Assembly: GCA_024224995.1 (NCBI GenBank)
Contig: JAAENB010000194.1
Location: 1-15,925, forward strand
DNA from: a bacterium
GTDB taxonomy: Bacteria > Spirochaetota > UBA4802 > UBA5550
Direction of reading: 5' to 3'
Length of the DNA: 15,925 nucleotides
Part shown: positions 1 to 7,173 of the stretch, piece by piece
Layout of the letters: each line of letters begins with the position of its first letter
Position numbering within the stretch: the stretch's first letter is position 1
Made by a program: the position numbers and the translations under genes
The notes under the pieces: model-generated
The model's database searches: none
What the model saw: only the letters and a program-made list of their open reading frames with translations
What the model was told of the DNA's origin: nothing

Positions 1-5
1 AGGGC

Positions 6-51
6 AACAGAGCATAACCCCGGATAACATCTTCCGGGAACAGGCTCTGTT
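6..51. terminator. Stem-loop, possible terminator of a gene to the left
   Basis: AACAGAGC at 6-13 pairs perfectly with GCTCTGTT at 44-51. An inner stem pairs CCCGG (19-23) with CCGGG (34-38). A T/A-rich stretch follows on the right, as after an intrinsic terminator read rightward. No gene is visible on the left because the window starts here, so the role is inferred. Confidence 0.45.
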
Positions 52-85
52 TATAAATTATTTCACCAGGATGATGGGTATTTCT

Positions 86-116
86 CATAACGTGGGGCTT
101 CCAGCCCCTCGTTATG
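86..116. repeat. 31-bp inverted repeat
   Basis: Two 14-base arms (86-99 and 103-116) match except for one T/T pair and flank a 3-base loop. The arms begin CATAACG and end CGTTATG. This short GC-cored shape resembles dispersed REP/MITE-like palindromes. Only one copy is visible here, so dispersal cannot be shown. Confidence 0.6.
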
Positions 117-259
117 ATGAAGGAAGCCCTGGTTCAAAATTTTAGTTTCTTGAGAGCAACTGACCCCGCCCCGGCGGGGGAAAATACGGAAGAAACTGTT
201 TATAGAAATGGATCGGTTTCAGCCCGGGTATCATTATCATTGCCCGGAGGGTTCGGTAC

Positions 260-291
260 GTGTAGGGGAGAGGCATGCCTCTCCCCTACAC
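260..291. repeat. Perfect 32-bp palindrome
   Basis: The sequence from 260 to 291 equals its own reverse complement with no loop: half-site GTGTAGGGGAGAGGCA followed by its complement, centred on GCATGC. A perfect 32-bp dyad is far beyond chance. Such loop-free palindromes are seen as dispersed elements in many bacterial genomes. It lies downstream of the leftward hydrolase gene. The motif ACGCCTCTCCCT follows at about 296-307 and repeats part of the right arm. Confidence 0.85.
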
Positions 292-354
292 AAAAACGCC
301 TCTCCCTCGCAAAAACCAACCCCCGGCAGAATCCCCTGAACAAACAAGCCCTAT

Positions 355-1191
355 TTAAAAAGAGTTTCTTGAGAAAAACCGAAGAATTTCACCGCTTACC
401 CTCTCAGGTGCCTCAAGAGCGCTCATATGCCCGATTCCTTCCAAAATAATGAGTTCAGCCCCGGGAATTTCCCGGGCCATGAGTTCACTGGCCTCAAAAA
501 ATAGTTTATCTTTATCACCGATAATTATCTGAACCGGGCAGTCTATGTTACGGAGACCTTCAATCATGGGATCGGGATCGGTGTAGAATGACCGGACAAA
601 AGAGCCGATTGTTTTGCCATTGTTCAATTTCATAATATCCAGGCTCATGTCCCAGAGGGGCTGGTTATTTTCGGCCTCAGCAATGCCCGTAAAAAAAGGA
701 AAGGGTTTTACTTTTGAAAAGGCCAAAATCTGCTCCCAGGAAGCTTTTTCAAAGCCGGCGGCAAACTTATCAATAAATTGACGGGCCTCTTCAGGATCTC
801 CTTTTTTAAATTGGGTAGCAGAGCCTGTATTGGTAAGAATAAGACCGGCAATACGCTTGCTCTTTTTCATGGCCAAACGGACAGAGGCAAATCCCCCGGT
901 AGAATGAGAAAGAAGGTAAAAACGGTCAAATCCCAGGTAATGGGCCAGAGCTTCGATATCTTCACCAACAGTCGTTACATCAAATCCCTGCGGATCGCCA
1001 TGAACAACAGTCTTTCCGTGGCCCCGCATATCCATGGAAACCAGGCGGTATTTTTTTACCAGGGCGGCAGCAACACCCGGCCTGCTCCAATACGTGGTAT
1101 TCATAATAAGCCCATGAATGGCAATAACAGGCTCACCCGAGCCTGTATCTTCGTAGTATATACGCGCGTTACCGCGCTGGAATAGAGGCAT
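355..1191 (-). CDS. Alpha/beta hydrolase family protein
   Basis: A 278-residue cytoplasmic alpha/beta hydrolase with no signal peptide. Visible motifs are the oxyanion HG at residues 26-27, MRGHGKT at 55-61, a nucleophile elbow SHSTGG with Ser97, an acid in GDKDK (Asp226 or Asp228), and the catalytic His255 in GIGHMSALEAPE. The triad order and length are normal for the family (esterases, lactonases, dehalogenases, C-C hydrolases). Substrate cannot be told from sequence. The first glycine of the usual GHSxGG elbow is serine. It starts 11 bases after the lgt stop, with AAGGA lying inside the end of lgt, so the two are probably co-transcribed and coupled. Fold is near certain, specific reaction unknown. 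Confidence 0.9.
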   Translation of the reverse strand: MPLFQRGNARIYYEDTGSGEPVIAIHGLIMNTTYWSRPGVAAALVKKYRLVSMDMRGHGKTVVHGDPQGFDVTTVGEDIEALAHYLGFDRFYLLSHSTGGFASVRLAMKKSKRIAGLILTNTGSATQFKKGDPEEARQFIDKFAAGFEKASWEQILAFSKVKPFPFFTGIAEAENNQPLWDMSLDIMKLNNGKTIGSFVRSFYTDPDPMIEGLRNIDCPVQIIIGDKDKLFFEASELMAREIPGAELIILEGIGHMSALEAPERVSGEILRFFSRNSF

Positions 1192-1202
1192 GAATAAGCA
1201 GG

Positions 1203-1958
1203 TTATCCTTCAGCCTTAGCCCTCGTCAAAGAGTAAACAAGACCAATACTTCCGGTAATTACAAAACCAATGGCAATAAACTGGGCGTGCGAAAGTCCCA
1301 GGGCAGCTTCTCTATTAGTCCTGACAAATTCAATAAAGAAACGGGCAAAACCATTCAAAATAAAATATACAAAAAATATCACTCCCACAGGAAATTCAAA
1401 TTTTCTTAACCTCAGCAGAAGGGCAACAAACATAAATGAAACAAAAGATTCAATAAGTGGAGTTGGAAGAACCGCGACCGATGAAGGGATCAGCCCGTTG
1501 GGATAAGCTGCTCCAAGAAAGGAGGAGGTTGCAATGCCGTAACATCCGTCACCGGCAACATGGCAGCCCAGTCTTCCAACAGCATAACCAATAGCAAGGC
1601 AAGGAGCAACCCCGTCCAGAACAATGAGAGGATGAACTTTATTCTTTATAATAAGTGGAATATTCAGCAAAATCGCCACAATAAAACCGCCGTATACGGA
1701 AAGCCCGGCTCCGGAAAAAAGCATTGCCTTTGGGTCCCGGAGAAATTCACTAAAGTTTTCCATTACATGAAAAAGTTTGGCCCCGGTGATCCCGCCAACA
1801 ATGGCAACAAGAATGATCTTGAAAGCCAGGTCCGGATCAACGCCTTTAAATGATAATTCCCTCTCAAGGAGTAAAAAAGCAAGATAAAATCCAAGGCCAA
1901 GCATAATGCCGAAGCCGCCGATGGTAATCATTTTATAGGTAAAAATAGTCGGATACAT
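1203..1958 (-). CDS. lgt: Prolipoprotein diacylglyceryl transferase, divergent signature
   Basis: A polytopic inner-membrane protein of 251 residues with about seven hydrophobic segments. It matches Lgt, which moves diacylglycerol from phosphatidylglycerol to the lipobox cysteine of prolipoproteins. Core signature: GRLGCHVAGDGCYG at 128-141, with the conserved Arg129. Other family landmarks are VYGG (88-91), LPTPLIES (164-171) and RFFIEFVR (206-213). Against E. coli Lgt, the His of the HGG motif is Tyr89 and the Asn after GRLG is Cys132. Such replacements occur in other bacterial Lgt clades as I recall them, so activity is still likely. The ribosome site GGGAG sits 6 bases before the ATG. It heads a two-gene leftward unit with the hydrolase. 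Confidence 0.85.
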   Translation of the reverse strand: MYPTIFTYKMITIGGFGIMLGLGFYLAFLLLERELSFKGVDPDLAFKIILVAIVGGITGAKLFHVMENFSEFLRDPKAMLFSGAGLSVYGGFIVAILLNIPLIIKNKVHPLIVLDGVAPCLAIGYAVGRLGCHVAGDGCYGIATSSFLGAAYPNGLIPSSVAVLPTPLIESFVSFMFVALLLRLRKFEFPVGVIFFVYFILNGFARFFIEFVRTNREAALGLSHAQFIAIGFVITGSIGLVYSLTRAKAEG

Positions 1959-2016
1959 AAATCTCTCCCGGGAAACAAGTTAGGACACTGTAAATACCGT
2001 GTCAGCAATACTCATA

Positions 2017-2044
2017 TAAATATAATTAAGATATTCTTTGTCAA
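2017..2044 (-). promoter_or_regulatory. Candidate sigma70 promoter for lgt
   Basis: Read leftward, TTGACA (complement of 2039-2044) is a perfect -35. TATTTA (complement of 2017-2022) lies 16 bases on as a moderate -10. Transcription would begin near 2010, giving a leader of about 50 bases before lgt. The same AT-rich stretch contains TATAAT at 2021-2026 on the plus strand, which could serve the rightward run but has no good -35. Confidence 0.5.
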
Positions 2045-2144
2045 GGTTTTTTGCCCGGCGAACAGGTATATTACTTGAGTTATTAACTGTATCTATTAAA
2101 AATGATTCCCGTAATGGATATATAGATCAAACCAGGGGATAATT

Positions 2145-2498
2145 ATGGACTCAAAAGAAAGAGTACAGCTCATACGCCTGGGAAATGAGCTCTTTAATGA
2201 AGGCGACATAGACAAAGCAGCTGCTATCTTTGTAAAAACAGAGTATCGTGACGGACTAACCAGGATAGCGGATTACTATTTTTACGACAAAAAGCTTCCT
2301 TTATTAGCCCTGAAATATTACAAAATGGTTAAAAGGAACGACAAAGTCAGTGAAATATACGAAAGAATGTTCTTTGCCCTGGGCAAATTAATGGGAAAAA
2401 CACAAAAAGTAGAAATACCGCCCATTAAAGTCTCACCAAAATTAAAGATCCTGGCGGAAGAAATATTAAGAGACCAGGAAGAGGCTAAAAAGAAATAG
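2145..2498 (+). CDS. Small TPR-like helical protein
   Basis: A 117-residue soluble protein with no signal peptide or membrane segment. Residues about 5-65 form helix pairs typical of tetratricopeptide repeats (LGNELFNEGDIDKAAAIF, then DGLTRIADYYFYDKKLPLLAL). The C-terminus is charged and lysine-rich. AGGGGAT precedes the ATG by about 5 bases. It opens the rightward run and ends 20 bases before the M16 peptidase gene, so co-transcription is likely. I believe similar small proteins occur in spirochaetes, but cannot confirm this here. Role unknown. TPR folds bind proteins, so an adaptor function is possible. Confidence 0.75.
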   Translation: MDSKERVQLIRLGNELFNEGDIDKAAAIFVKTEYRDGLTRIADYYFYDKKLPLLALKYYKMVKRNDKVSEIYERMFFALGKLMGKTQKVEIPPIKVSPKLKILAEEILRDQEEAKKK

Positions 2499-2518
2499 GA
2501 CACAGGAGAAAACCTTTA

Positions 2519-4045
2519 ATGAGACAGAGACATAAAATGAAACATACGATAATAACAATGATTATCACCCTGTTATTCCTGGTAATACTACAGGGAGAAA
2601 ATTATGCTGATATAGAAGACGCAGGGGAATATTTAAAAAAAAGCGTCGTTGAAAAAAAATTATCCAATGGAGTAACCCTCATCATGCTCAACAGGGGATA
2701 TTCCCCAACCCTGGCTTTTGAGATAGCCTTCAAAGTAGGCTCCTCCGATGAGAGTTATAAAACAACAGGAGCGGCCCACCTTCTGGAGCATATGCTCTTT
2801 AAAGGAACCGACAAAGTAGGGACAAAAGATTTCAAAAAAGAAAAGGTCATTCTCCAAAAGATAGAAGCAGTGGGAGAGACTCTGGACAAGCTCAAAATAC
2901 TCAATCCCAAAAATATGATGATACCCGGGCTGGAGAAAAAACTTAAACAACTCCAGAAAGAGCATTCACAATATGTTATAAGCTCTCCTTATGATAAAAT
3001 CTATACCACAAACGGAGGAGTGGGATTTAACGCCTCAACCTCGAAAGACAAGACCGGGTATTACATAGAACTGCCCTCTTCAAAGATTAAGCTCTGGGCA
3101 GAGCTGGAATCGGAACGGCTCCGGAACCCCATACTCAGGGAGTATTACCTTGAAAGAAACAATGTCATTCAGGAACGGCTCATGCGTTATGATTCCAGGG
3201 GATTTGGAAGCCTGTTTGAACGGTTTATCGCCCATGCCTTTATGGCCCATCCATACCGCCATCCCATAATCGGGTGGAGATCAAATATCCCCTTTTTATC
3301 GATCAAGGATGTCCGGGAGTTTTACCGGCGATATTATATTCCTTCACGCATGACCATAACCATTGTGGGAAAACAGGATACGGAAAAAACATATCAACTC
3401 ATAGAAAAATATTTTGGAAAAATAGAAAGCAGGCCCGATCCAATAGCAACCGCCATACAGGAACCTCTCCAGGGAGGAGAAATACGGTTTTCTTACAATT
3501 TTGAGTCAAATCCCAACCTGGTAATAGGCTGGCACAAGCCGACATTCCCGTCACGGGATGATTATATACTTGATGTAATCTCAGAGGTACTGGCAGGCGG
3601 CAAGAGCTCCCGGCTCTATAAATCACTTGTTCTAAACAAAGAAATGGCCTCAAGTGTCAGCTCCTGGAACGGGGCTCCGGGAGGGCGGTACAACAATCTC
3701 TTTATAATTTTTACGGCTCCAAAAGAGTCTCACGATCCGGAAGCGATAGAAAAAATAATTTACGAAGAGATCGAAAAAATGATAGAGGACATATCGGAAA
3801 AAGACATCCAAAAGGTTCTGAATAAAATGGAATCGCAGCAGGTCTTTGGGCTCGACACCAACAAGGGCATCGCAAGCATGCTCAGCTATTACCAGGTCAT
3901 TTTCGATGACTGGAAATACTCGGCAAATTACATGAAAGTTCTAAAAACCATAACAACAGAGGATGTAAAAAATACAGCGAAAAAATATTTCCGGAAAAAG
4001 AACAGGATAGTGGGAATTTTATACGACAGCAGAAAAAAGAAATAA
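2519..4045 (+). CDS. Exported M16 zinc peptidase (catalytic subunit)
   Basis: A 508-residue M16 metallopeptidase of the insulinase/processing-peptidase family. A signal peptide (hydrophobic core about 10-24, possible cleavage after NYA at 30) sends it to the envelope. Zinc motif HLLEH spans His87, Glu90 and His91. The third zinc ligand is probably Glu212, in LERNNVIQE. NASTSKDKTGYY (171-182) is the usual strand after the active site. Between the zinc motif and this strand lies a lysine-rich, probably coiled-coil insert (about 105-160). The second M16 domain has GGKSSRLYKSL with Arg365, but the Tyr of the usual R/Y pair is replaced by serine (MASSVS). AGGAG 10 bases upstream supports the start. 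The next gene encodes a complementary partner. Confidence 0.92.
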   Translation: MRQRHKMKHTIITMIITLLFLVILQGENYADIEDAGEYLKKSVVEKKLSNGVTLIMLNRGYSPTLAFEIAFKVGSSDESYKTTGAAHLLEHMLFKGTDKVGTKDFKKEKVILQKIEAVGETLDKLKILNPKNMMIPGLEKKLKQLQKEHSQYVISSPYDKIYTTNGGVGFNASTSKDKTGYYIELPSSKIKLWAELESERLRNPILREYYLERNNVIQERLMRYDSRGFGSLFERFIAHAFMAHPYRHPIIGWRSNIPFLSIKDVREFYRRYYIPSRMTITIVGKQDTEKTYQLIEKYFGKIESRPDPIATAIQEPLQGGEIRFSYNFESNPNLVIGWHKPTFPSRDDYILDVISEVLAGGKSSRLYKSLVLNKEMASSVSSWNGAPGGRYNNLFIIFTAPKESHDPEAIEKIIYEEIEKMIEDISEKDIQKVLNKMESQQVFGLDTNKGIASMLSYYQVIFDDWKYSANYMKVLKTITTEDVKNTAKKYFRKKNRIVGILYDSRKKK

Positions 4046-4158
4046 TTTCTGTTTTTAACGGGTAATAACGCCATACGGAAGCGTTGTGATAAGCCTCCGG
4101 AGCACCAGCATAATTTTTTCAATGAAAACCAATCAATATCAAAAAAGGATTTATACAA

Positions 4159-5571
4159 ATGAGAAGATACCAACATAAACTATACCGCGCCCTGCTGATA
4201 CTCATTTTGACAGTTCTCAGCACCTCCATACTGCCGATAAAAGCGGAAGAGAACGATTTTAATAAAATAAAGCTCCCCCCGGTGGAAGCGTTCCGGTTAA
4301 AGAATGGGGGAAAGGTCTTTTATATACAGGAAGAACTCCCCAAAATATCGATAATTGCTTCAATAGGTTTTGGGACACTGTATGAAAAAAAAGAGAACGC
4401 AGGCATATCGGACCTGCTGGCTAAAACCCTTTCCCTGGGAGGATCAAAAAAATACCCCGGGCAGAAGCTCCATGAAACAATAGACTTCATCGGGGGTAAA
4501 ATATCGATATCGTCATCCTATGAAGGAACATATATATCGATTATAGTGCTAAAAAAATACATACATGAAGCCTTTGATATCATGGCCGATATCCTGGAAA
4601 ATCCCAATTTTGAAGAAAAATATATTTCCAAAGCCAGGTCTCTCATTAACGACCGGATAAAAAGAAAGCAGGACGATCCCGCCAGTGTGGCAATTGATAA
4701 AACAAAGGAAAAGATCTTCAACGGCATCGGTTATGGAGCAATCCCAACAGAAGCGGGAATAAACTCCTATACCAAAGAAATGCTCATAGAGGCCTGGAAA
4801 AAACATTTTACCGCGCAAAACATGCTCATTGGCATATCTTCATCAGTCAACTTCCGTGAGATCAAAAAAAGGGCGGAACAAAAATTATCCGGCCTGCCCC
4901 GGGGAAAACAGATCAACTATATAATAGATCCGGAAGAAACCAGGGAGGCGATAAAAAAGAACCGGGGGAAAATCTTTTTTATCCCCAAAAATATTCCACA
5001 GTCTACTATTGTAGTGGGAACAGCAGCCCCCAGCATAAGCTATAAAGGAGCATATTCACTAACACTCATGAACTATATCCTGGGAGGAGGATCATTTACC
5101 TCGCGATTAATGAAAGAGATACGGGTAAAACGGGGACTGGCCTATTCGGTACAGTCAATAAGCAGGTTCAGGAGAAATACCGGCCTTTTCCTGGCTTTTG
5201 CCCAGACAAAAAATGACAAAGCCGACACCGTACTAACACTGCTGCTCGACAATATCAGCAAAATGGGAGAAAAAGAAGTGGCAGCGGAAGAACTGGAATG
5301 GGCAAAGCAGTATATTAACAACAGTTATATATTCAGGTTCGACACCCCGCTGAATATATTAAGCAACTATATCGATATAGAATATAACAATCTTCCAAAA
5401 GATTATTATACTACATACCTGGATTTTATTAATAAAACCGGTACCGGGGATATCCGCAAGGAAAGCGCCAGTCTCCTGGAAAACGGACTCATCAAGGTGG
5501 TAGTAGGCGGACCGGAAGTAAAAAAATTGCTGGGAAAATTCGGAGAAGTAGTGGAATTAAAAGAAGAATAA
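4159..5571 (+). CDS. Exported M16 family protein without zinc site (partner subunit)
   Basis: A 470-residue M16 homologue with a signal peptide (hydrophobic 10-25, likely cleavage after IKA at 29). Where HxxEH should be, it reads DLLAK (85-89): all three catalytic positions are lost, so it cannot be a peptidase alone. It keeps the second-domain motif GGGSFTSRLMKEIR...GLAYSV, with Arg316 and Tyr329, the R/Y pair that positions substrate in M16B enzymes. Known M16B proteases are built from a zinc subunit and an R/Y subunit, and the preceding gene supplies the former, so a heterodimer is inferred. AAGGA lies 9 bases before the ATG. A 113-base gap separates it from the first subunit gene and holds only weak dyads (such as AACGC/GCGTT, 4067-4085). 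Confidence 0.9.
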   Translation: MRRYQHKLYRALLILILTVLSTSILPIKAEENDFNKIKLPPVEAFRLKNGGKVFYIQEELPKISIIASIGFGTLYEKKENAGISDLLAKTLSLGGSKKYPGQKLHETIDFIGGKISISSSYEGTYISIIVLKKYIHEAFDIMADILENPNFEEKYISKARSLINDRIKRKQDDPASVAIDKTKEKIFNGIGYGAIPTEAGINSYTKEMLIEAWKKHFTAQNMLIGISSSVNFREIKKRAEQKLSGLPRGKQINYIIDPEETREAIKKNRGKIFFIPKNIPQSTIVVGTAAPSISYKGAYSLTLMNYILGGGSFTSRLMKEIRVKRGLAYSVQSISRFRRNTGLFLAFAQTKNDKADTVLTLLLDNISKMGEKEVAAEELEWAKQYINNSYIFRFDTPLNILSNYIDIEYNNLPKDYYTTYLDFINKTGTGDIRKESASLLENGLIKVVVGGPEVKKLLGKFGEVVELKEE

Positions 5572-5605
5572 ATAAGGGTGATAAACAAGTAATAAGGAAA
5601 CAGCA

Positions 5606-6070
5606 ATGGAAACAGACTCATCCCTTGAACAGGGAATAATAATAGAAGAAAAAAACAGCACCGTACTTGTGGAAGCGGAACCGCAGGGAAGCTGCAGCAC
5701 CTGCGCGATAAAAGGGCACTGCATGATGGGAACAGTTGACAAAAAACGGACAATATGGATTGAAAATACCATAGGAGCCAAAAAAGGAGACCCCGTAAGC
5801 TTCAGGATCGAAGCCAGGGGAGTGGTGCTGGCCTCATCCCTGCTCTACCTGTTCCCGGTAATACTGCTAATGCTGGGGCTGGTAAGCGGTTACCTGCTTT
5901 ATGACAGGATCTCTATGGAGCGGGACCTGGCATCGGCATTGTTCGGCTTCGCGGGACTCATCCTGGCATTCATTATTATCAAACTAATTTCCGGAATAAC
6001 CCAAAAAAAACAGATGTTTGCCCCAACCCTGGTTGAAATTACCAAAAATCCGCCTGCGCCGCCGGCATAA
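5606..6070 (+). CDS. RseC/MucC-like SoxR-reducing family membrane protein
   Basis: A 154-residue inner-membrane protein. The N-terminal domain carries a cysteine cluster, GSCSTCAIKGHC, with Cys30, Cys33 and Cys39. Two transmembrane helices follow at about 73-97 and 110-130, then a short proline-rich tail. This is the layout of RseC, which in other bacteria modulates the sigma-E pathway or works with the Rsx/Rnf electron-transfer complex to reduce SoxR. No rsx/rnf or sigma-E genes are in the window, so its partner is unknown. AAGGA lies 7 bases before the ATG. It follows the M16 pair by 34 bases and is probably co-transcribed. Confidence 0.82.
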   Translation: METDSSLEQGIIIEEKNSTVLVEAEPQGSCSTCAIKGHCMMGTVDKKRTIWIENTIGAKKGDPVSFRIEARGVVLASSLLYLFPVILLMLGLVSGYLLYDRISMERDLASALFGFAGLILAFIIIKLISGITQKKQMFAPTLVEITKNPPAPPA

Positions 6071-6185
6071 AAAAACTGACTCAACTTGCCGCTCTAAAAT
6101 ACCGAAAAAGAATAAAGAGAATTAAAAAAGATTGAGGCGTATTAATACGGCAGGAGATCACACGGATGTGGTCCTCCCCCACACC

Positions 6186-6194
6186 AAGGATGGA
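6186..6194 (+). promoter_or_regulatory. Ribosome binding site fixing the start of the small protein at 6201
   Basis: AAGGATGGA sits 6 bases before ATG 6201. The longer in-frame reading would begin at TTG 6132, which has no such site and adds residues unlike the rest. This favours a 42-residue product. Confidence 0.55.
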
Positions 6195-6200
6195 CATTAT

Positions 6201-6329
6201 ATGCAAAAAAAAGTTGTTGATTTAATGACTTATAAGATTGAAAAGGCTTTAAGGGAAAATGGTTTTACAGTCAAAAAAGACGGCAATAAAAACGTAAAAT
6301 TACTAATAAAACTAAATAATAAAGAATGA
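6201..6329 (+). CDS. Predicted 42-residue small protein
   Basis: Starting at the ATG with a good ribosome site, the product is a 42-residue, highly basic soluble protein. It appears to have one amphipathic helix (VVDLMTYKIEKALRENG) followed by a short strand-like end (VKLLIKLNNK). It lies 16 bases before greA in the same direction. Coding quality is consistent with its neighbours. I do not recognise a family. The alternate TTG start at 6132 would add 23 residues. The 130-base gap before it holds a weak dyad around CACACGGATGTG (6170-6181). Confidence 0.6.
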   Translation: MQKKVVDLMTYKIEKALRENGFTVKKDGNKNVKLLIKLNNKE

Positions 6330-6345
6330 GCATCAGGAGATCAAA

Positions 6346-6843
6346 ATGAGTACCGATATCGAGGCTAAAAAGAAAAAGCTAAAAGATGAACTTGAGAAAC
6401 TTAAATACGAATTCAAGGTACAACTCCCAAAAATCATATCAACAGCACGAGAATTCGGAGATCTCAAGGAAAACGCAGAATATCATGCGGCCCGGGAACG
6501 GCAATCCTTTGTAAAGGCTCTAATATCCCAGTTAACCGAACAATTAAGCCAGTTGAATGAACTCGACCTTGCCAGTTTGCCAAAAGATAGAATCGGGTAT
6601 GGATCTACAGTAACAATCCTGGATCTGGACACCAACGATGAGATCGTATTTACCTTTGTATCATCCAACGAAGTAAACCCATCTGAAGGAAAAATATCAC
6701 TATCTTCACCAATTGGGGTGGCTCTGGGCAACAAAACAGCAGGAGATGAGGTAGAAGCCTCAATACCGGCGGGAGTACGTAAATATTACATAAAAAAACT
6801 TGTTACGGTTCATGGGAATGAGATCGAAAAAGAGCGGGAATAA
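6346..6843 (+). CDS. greA: Transcription elongation factor GreA family
   Basis: A 165-residue GreA-type factor. It enters the secondary channel of RNA polymerase and stimulates cleavage of backtracked transcripts. Residues 1-75 form the N-terminal coiled coil with the conserved tip GDLKENAEYHAARERQ. Acidic Asp39 and Glu42 match the E. coli residues that hold the catalytic magnesium. Residues about 85-160 form the FKBP-like domain (GYGSTVTILDLDTNDE, then SLSSPIGVALGNKTAGDEV). It is slightly longer than the usual 158. AGGAG lies 6 bases before the ATG. It is the last gene of the run and is followed by a strong bidirectional hairpin. Confidence 0.95.
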   Translation: MSTDIEAKKKKLKDELEKLKYEFKVQLPKIISTAREFGDLKENAEYHAARERQSFVKALISQLTEQLSQLNELDLASLPKDRIGYGSTVTILDLDTNDEIVFTFVSSNEVNPSEGKISLSSPIGVALGNKTAGDEVEASIPAGVRKYYIKKLVTVHGNEIEKERE

Positions 6844-6895
6844 ATAAAAACGATGTTACGCGGCATCACTTCGAGAAAAATGAGGGGAAACCATA

Positions 6896-6928
6896 ATAAA
6901 AGCGAGGATTTGAAATCCTCGCTTTTAT
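6896..6928. terminator. Bidirectional hairpin terminator between greA and tRNA-Ala
   Basis: A 15-bp perfect stem (6896-6910 with 6914-6928) has the core AGCGAGGATT and a 3-base loop. A tracts on the left and T tracts on the right give a U-run in either direction. It can end the greA transcript rightward and the tRNA transcript leftward. Confidence 0.88.
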
Positions 6929-6939
6929 ATATTGCTTAT

Positions 6940-7012
<73 letters not shown>

Positions 7013-7024
7013 GTTCTTATTTTA

Positions 7025-7056
7025 TATATATTTTGAATGATACCTTATTTTGTCAA
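7025..7056 (-). promoter_or_regulatory. Candidate promoter of tRNA-Ala
   Basis: Read leftward, TTGACA (complement of 7051-7056) is a consensus -35. An AT-only stretch follows, with TATATA (complement of 7025-7030) at 20 bases or AAATAT at 17 bases as possible -10. Either places the start about 6-10 bases before the tRNA, which is usual. The exact -10 is unsure. Confidence 0.5.
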
Positions 7057-7095
7057 TATAATTTTTTGATTTTGTGAAAGACAAACTATAAGGAG

Positions 7096-7124
7096 TTGAC
7101 ACGGTATCACAAAAAAGATACAAT
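7096..7124 (+). promoter_or_regulatory. Strong sigma70-type promoter for the TPR/NTE-like genes
   Basis: TTGACA (7096-7101), a 17-base spacer, then TACAAT (7119-7124): 11 of 12 consensus bases at ideal spacing. Initiation is expected near 7131, leaving a leader of about 43 bases before ATG 7174. It points away from the tRNA promoter. Confidence 0.85.
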
Positions 7125-7173
7125 ATAGACGTGTATTTACTTTATTAAATAATCCAGGAACTAAGAAAAAACA

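Larger units (their letters stand above)
1..354. other. Gene-free region rich in inverted repeats
   Basis: I see no credible gene in this 354-base stretch. A rightward open frame starting at 114 runs through the palindromes and into the antisense of the hydrolase gene, has no ribosome binding site and gives a low-complexity product. Instead the region holds at least four dyads: 6-51, 86-116, 164-179 and 260-291, the strongest listed separately. Its 3' side is the downstream region of the leftward hydrolase gene, so some of these hairpins may end that transcript. The dyad at 6-51 may end a gene lying left of the window. Confidence 0.7.

Noticed and set aside
114..449. Open frame of 111 codons on the plus strand
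   Set aside because: It crosses the 32-bp palindrome and the antisense end of the hydrolase gene, has no ribosome site and gives a composition typical of non-coding DNA.
4046..4158. Possible terminator or small RNA between the two M16 genes
   Set aside because: Only a 5-bp stem (AACGC/GCGTT) and an 8-bp palindrome CTCCGGAG are present, without a suitable stem followed by a U-run.
6132..6200. Longer form of the small protein starting at TTG 6132
   Set aside because: No ribosome site precedes this TTG, while ATG 6201 has AAGGATGGA at good spacing. The extra residues overlap a weak dyad.
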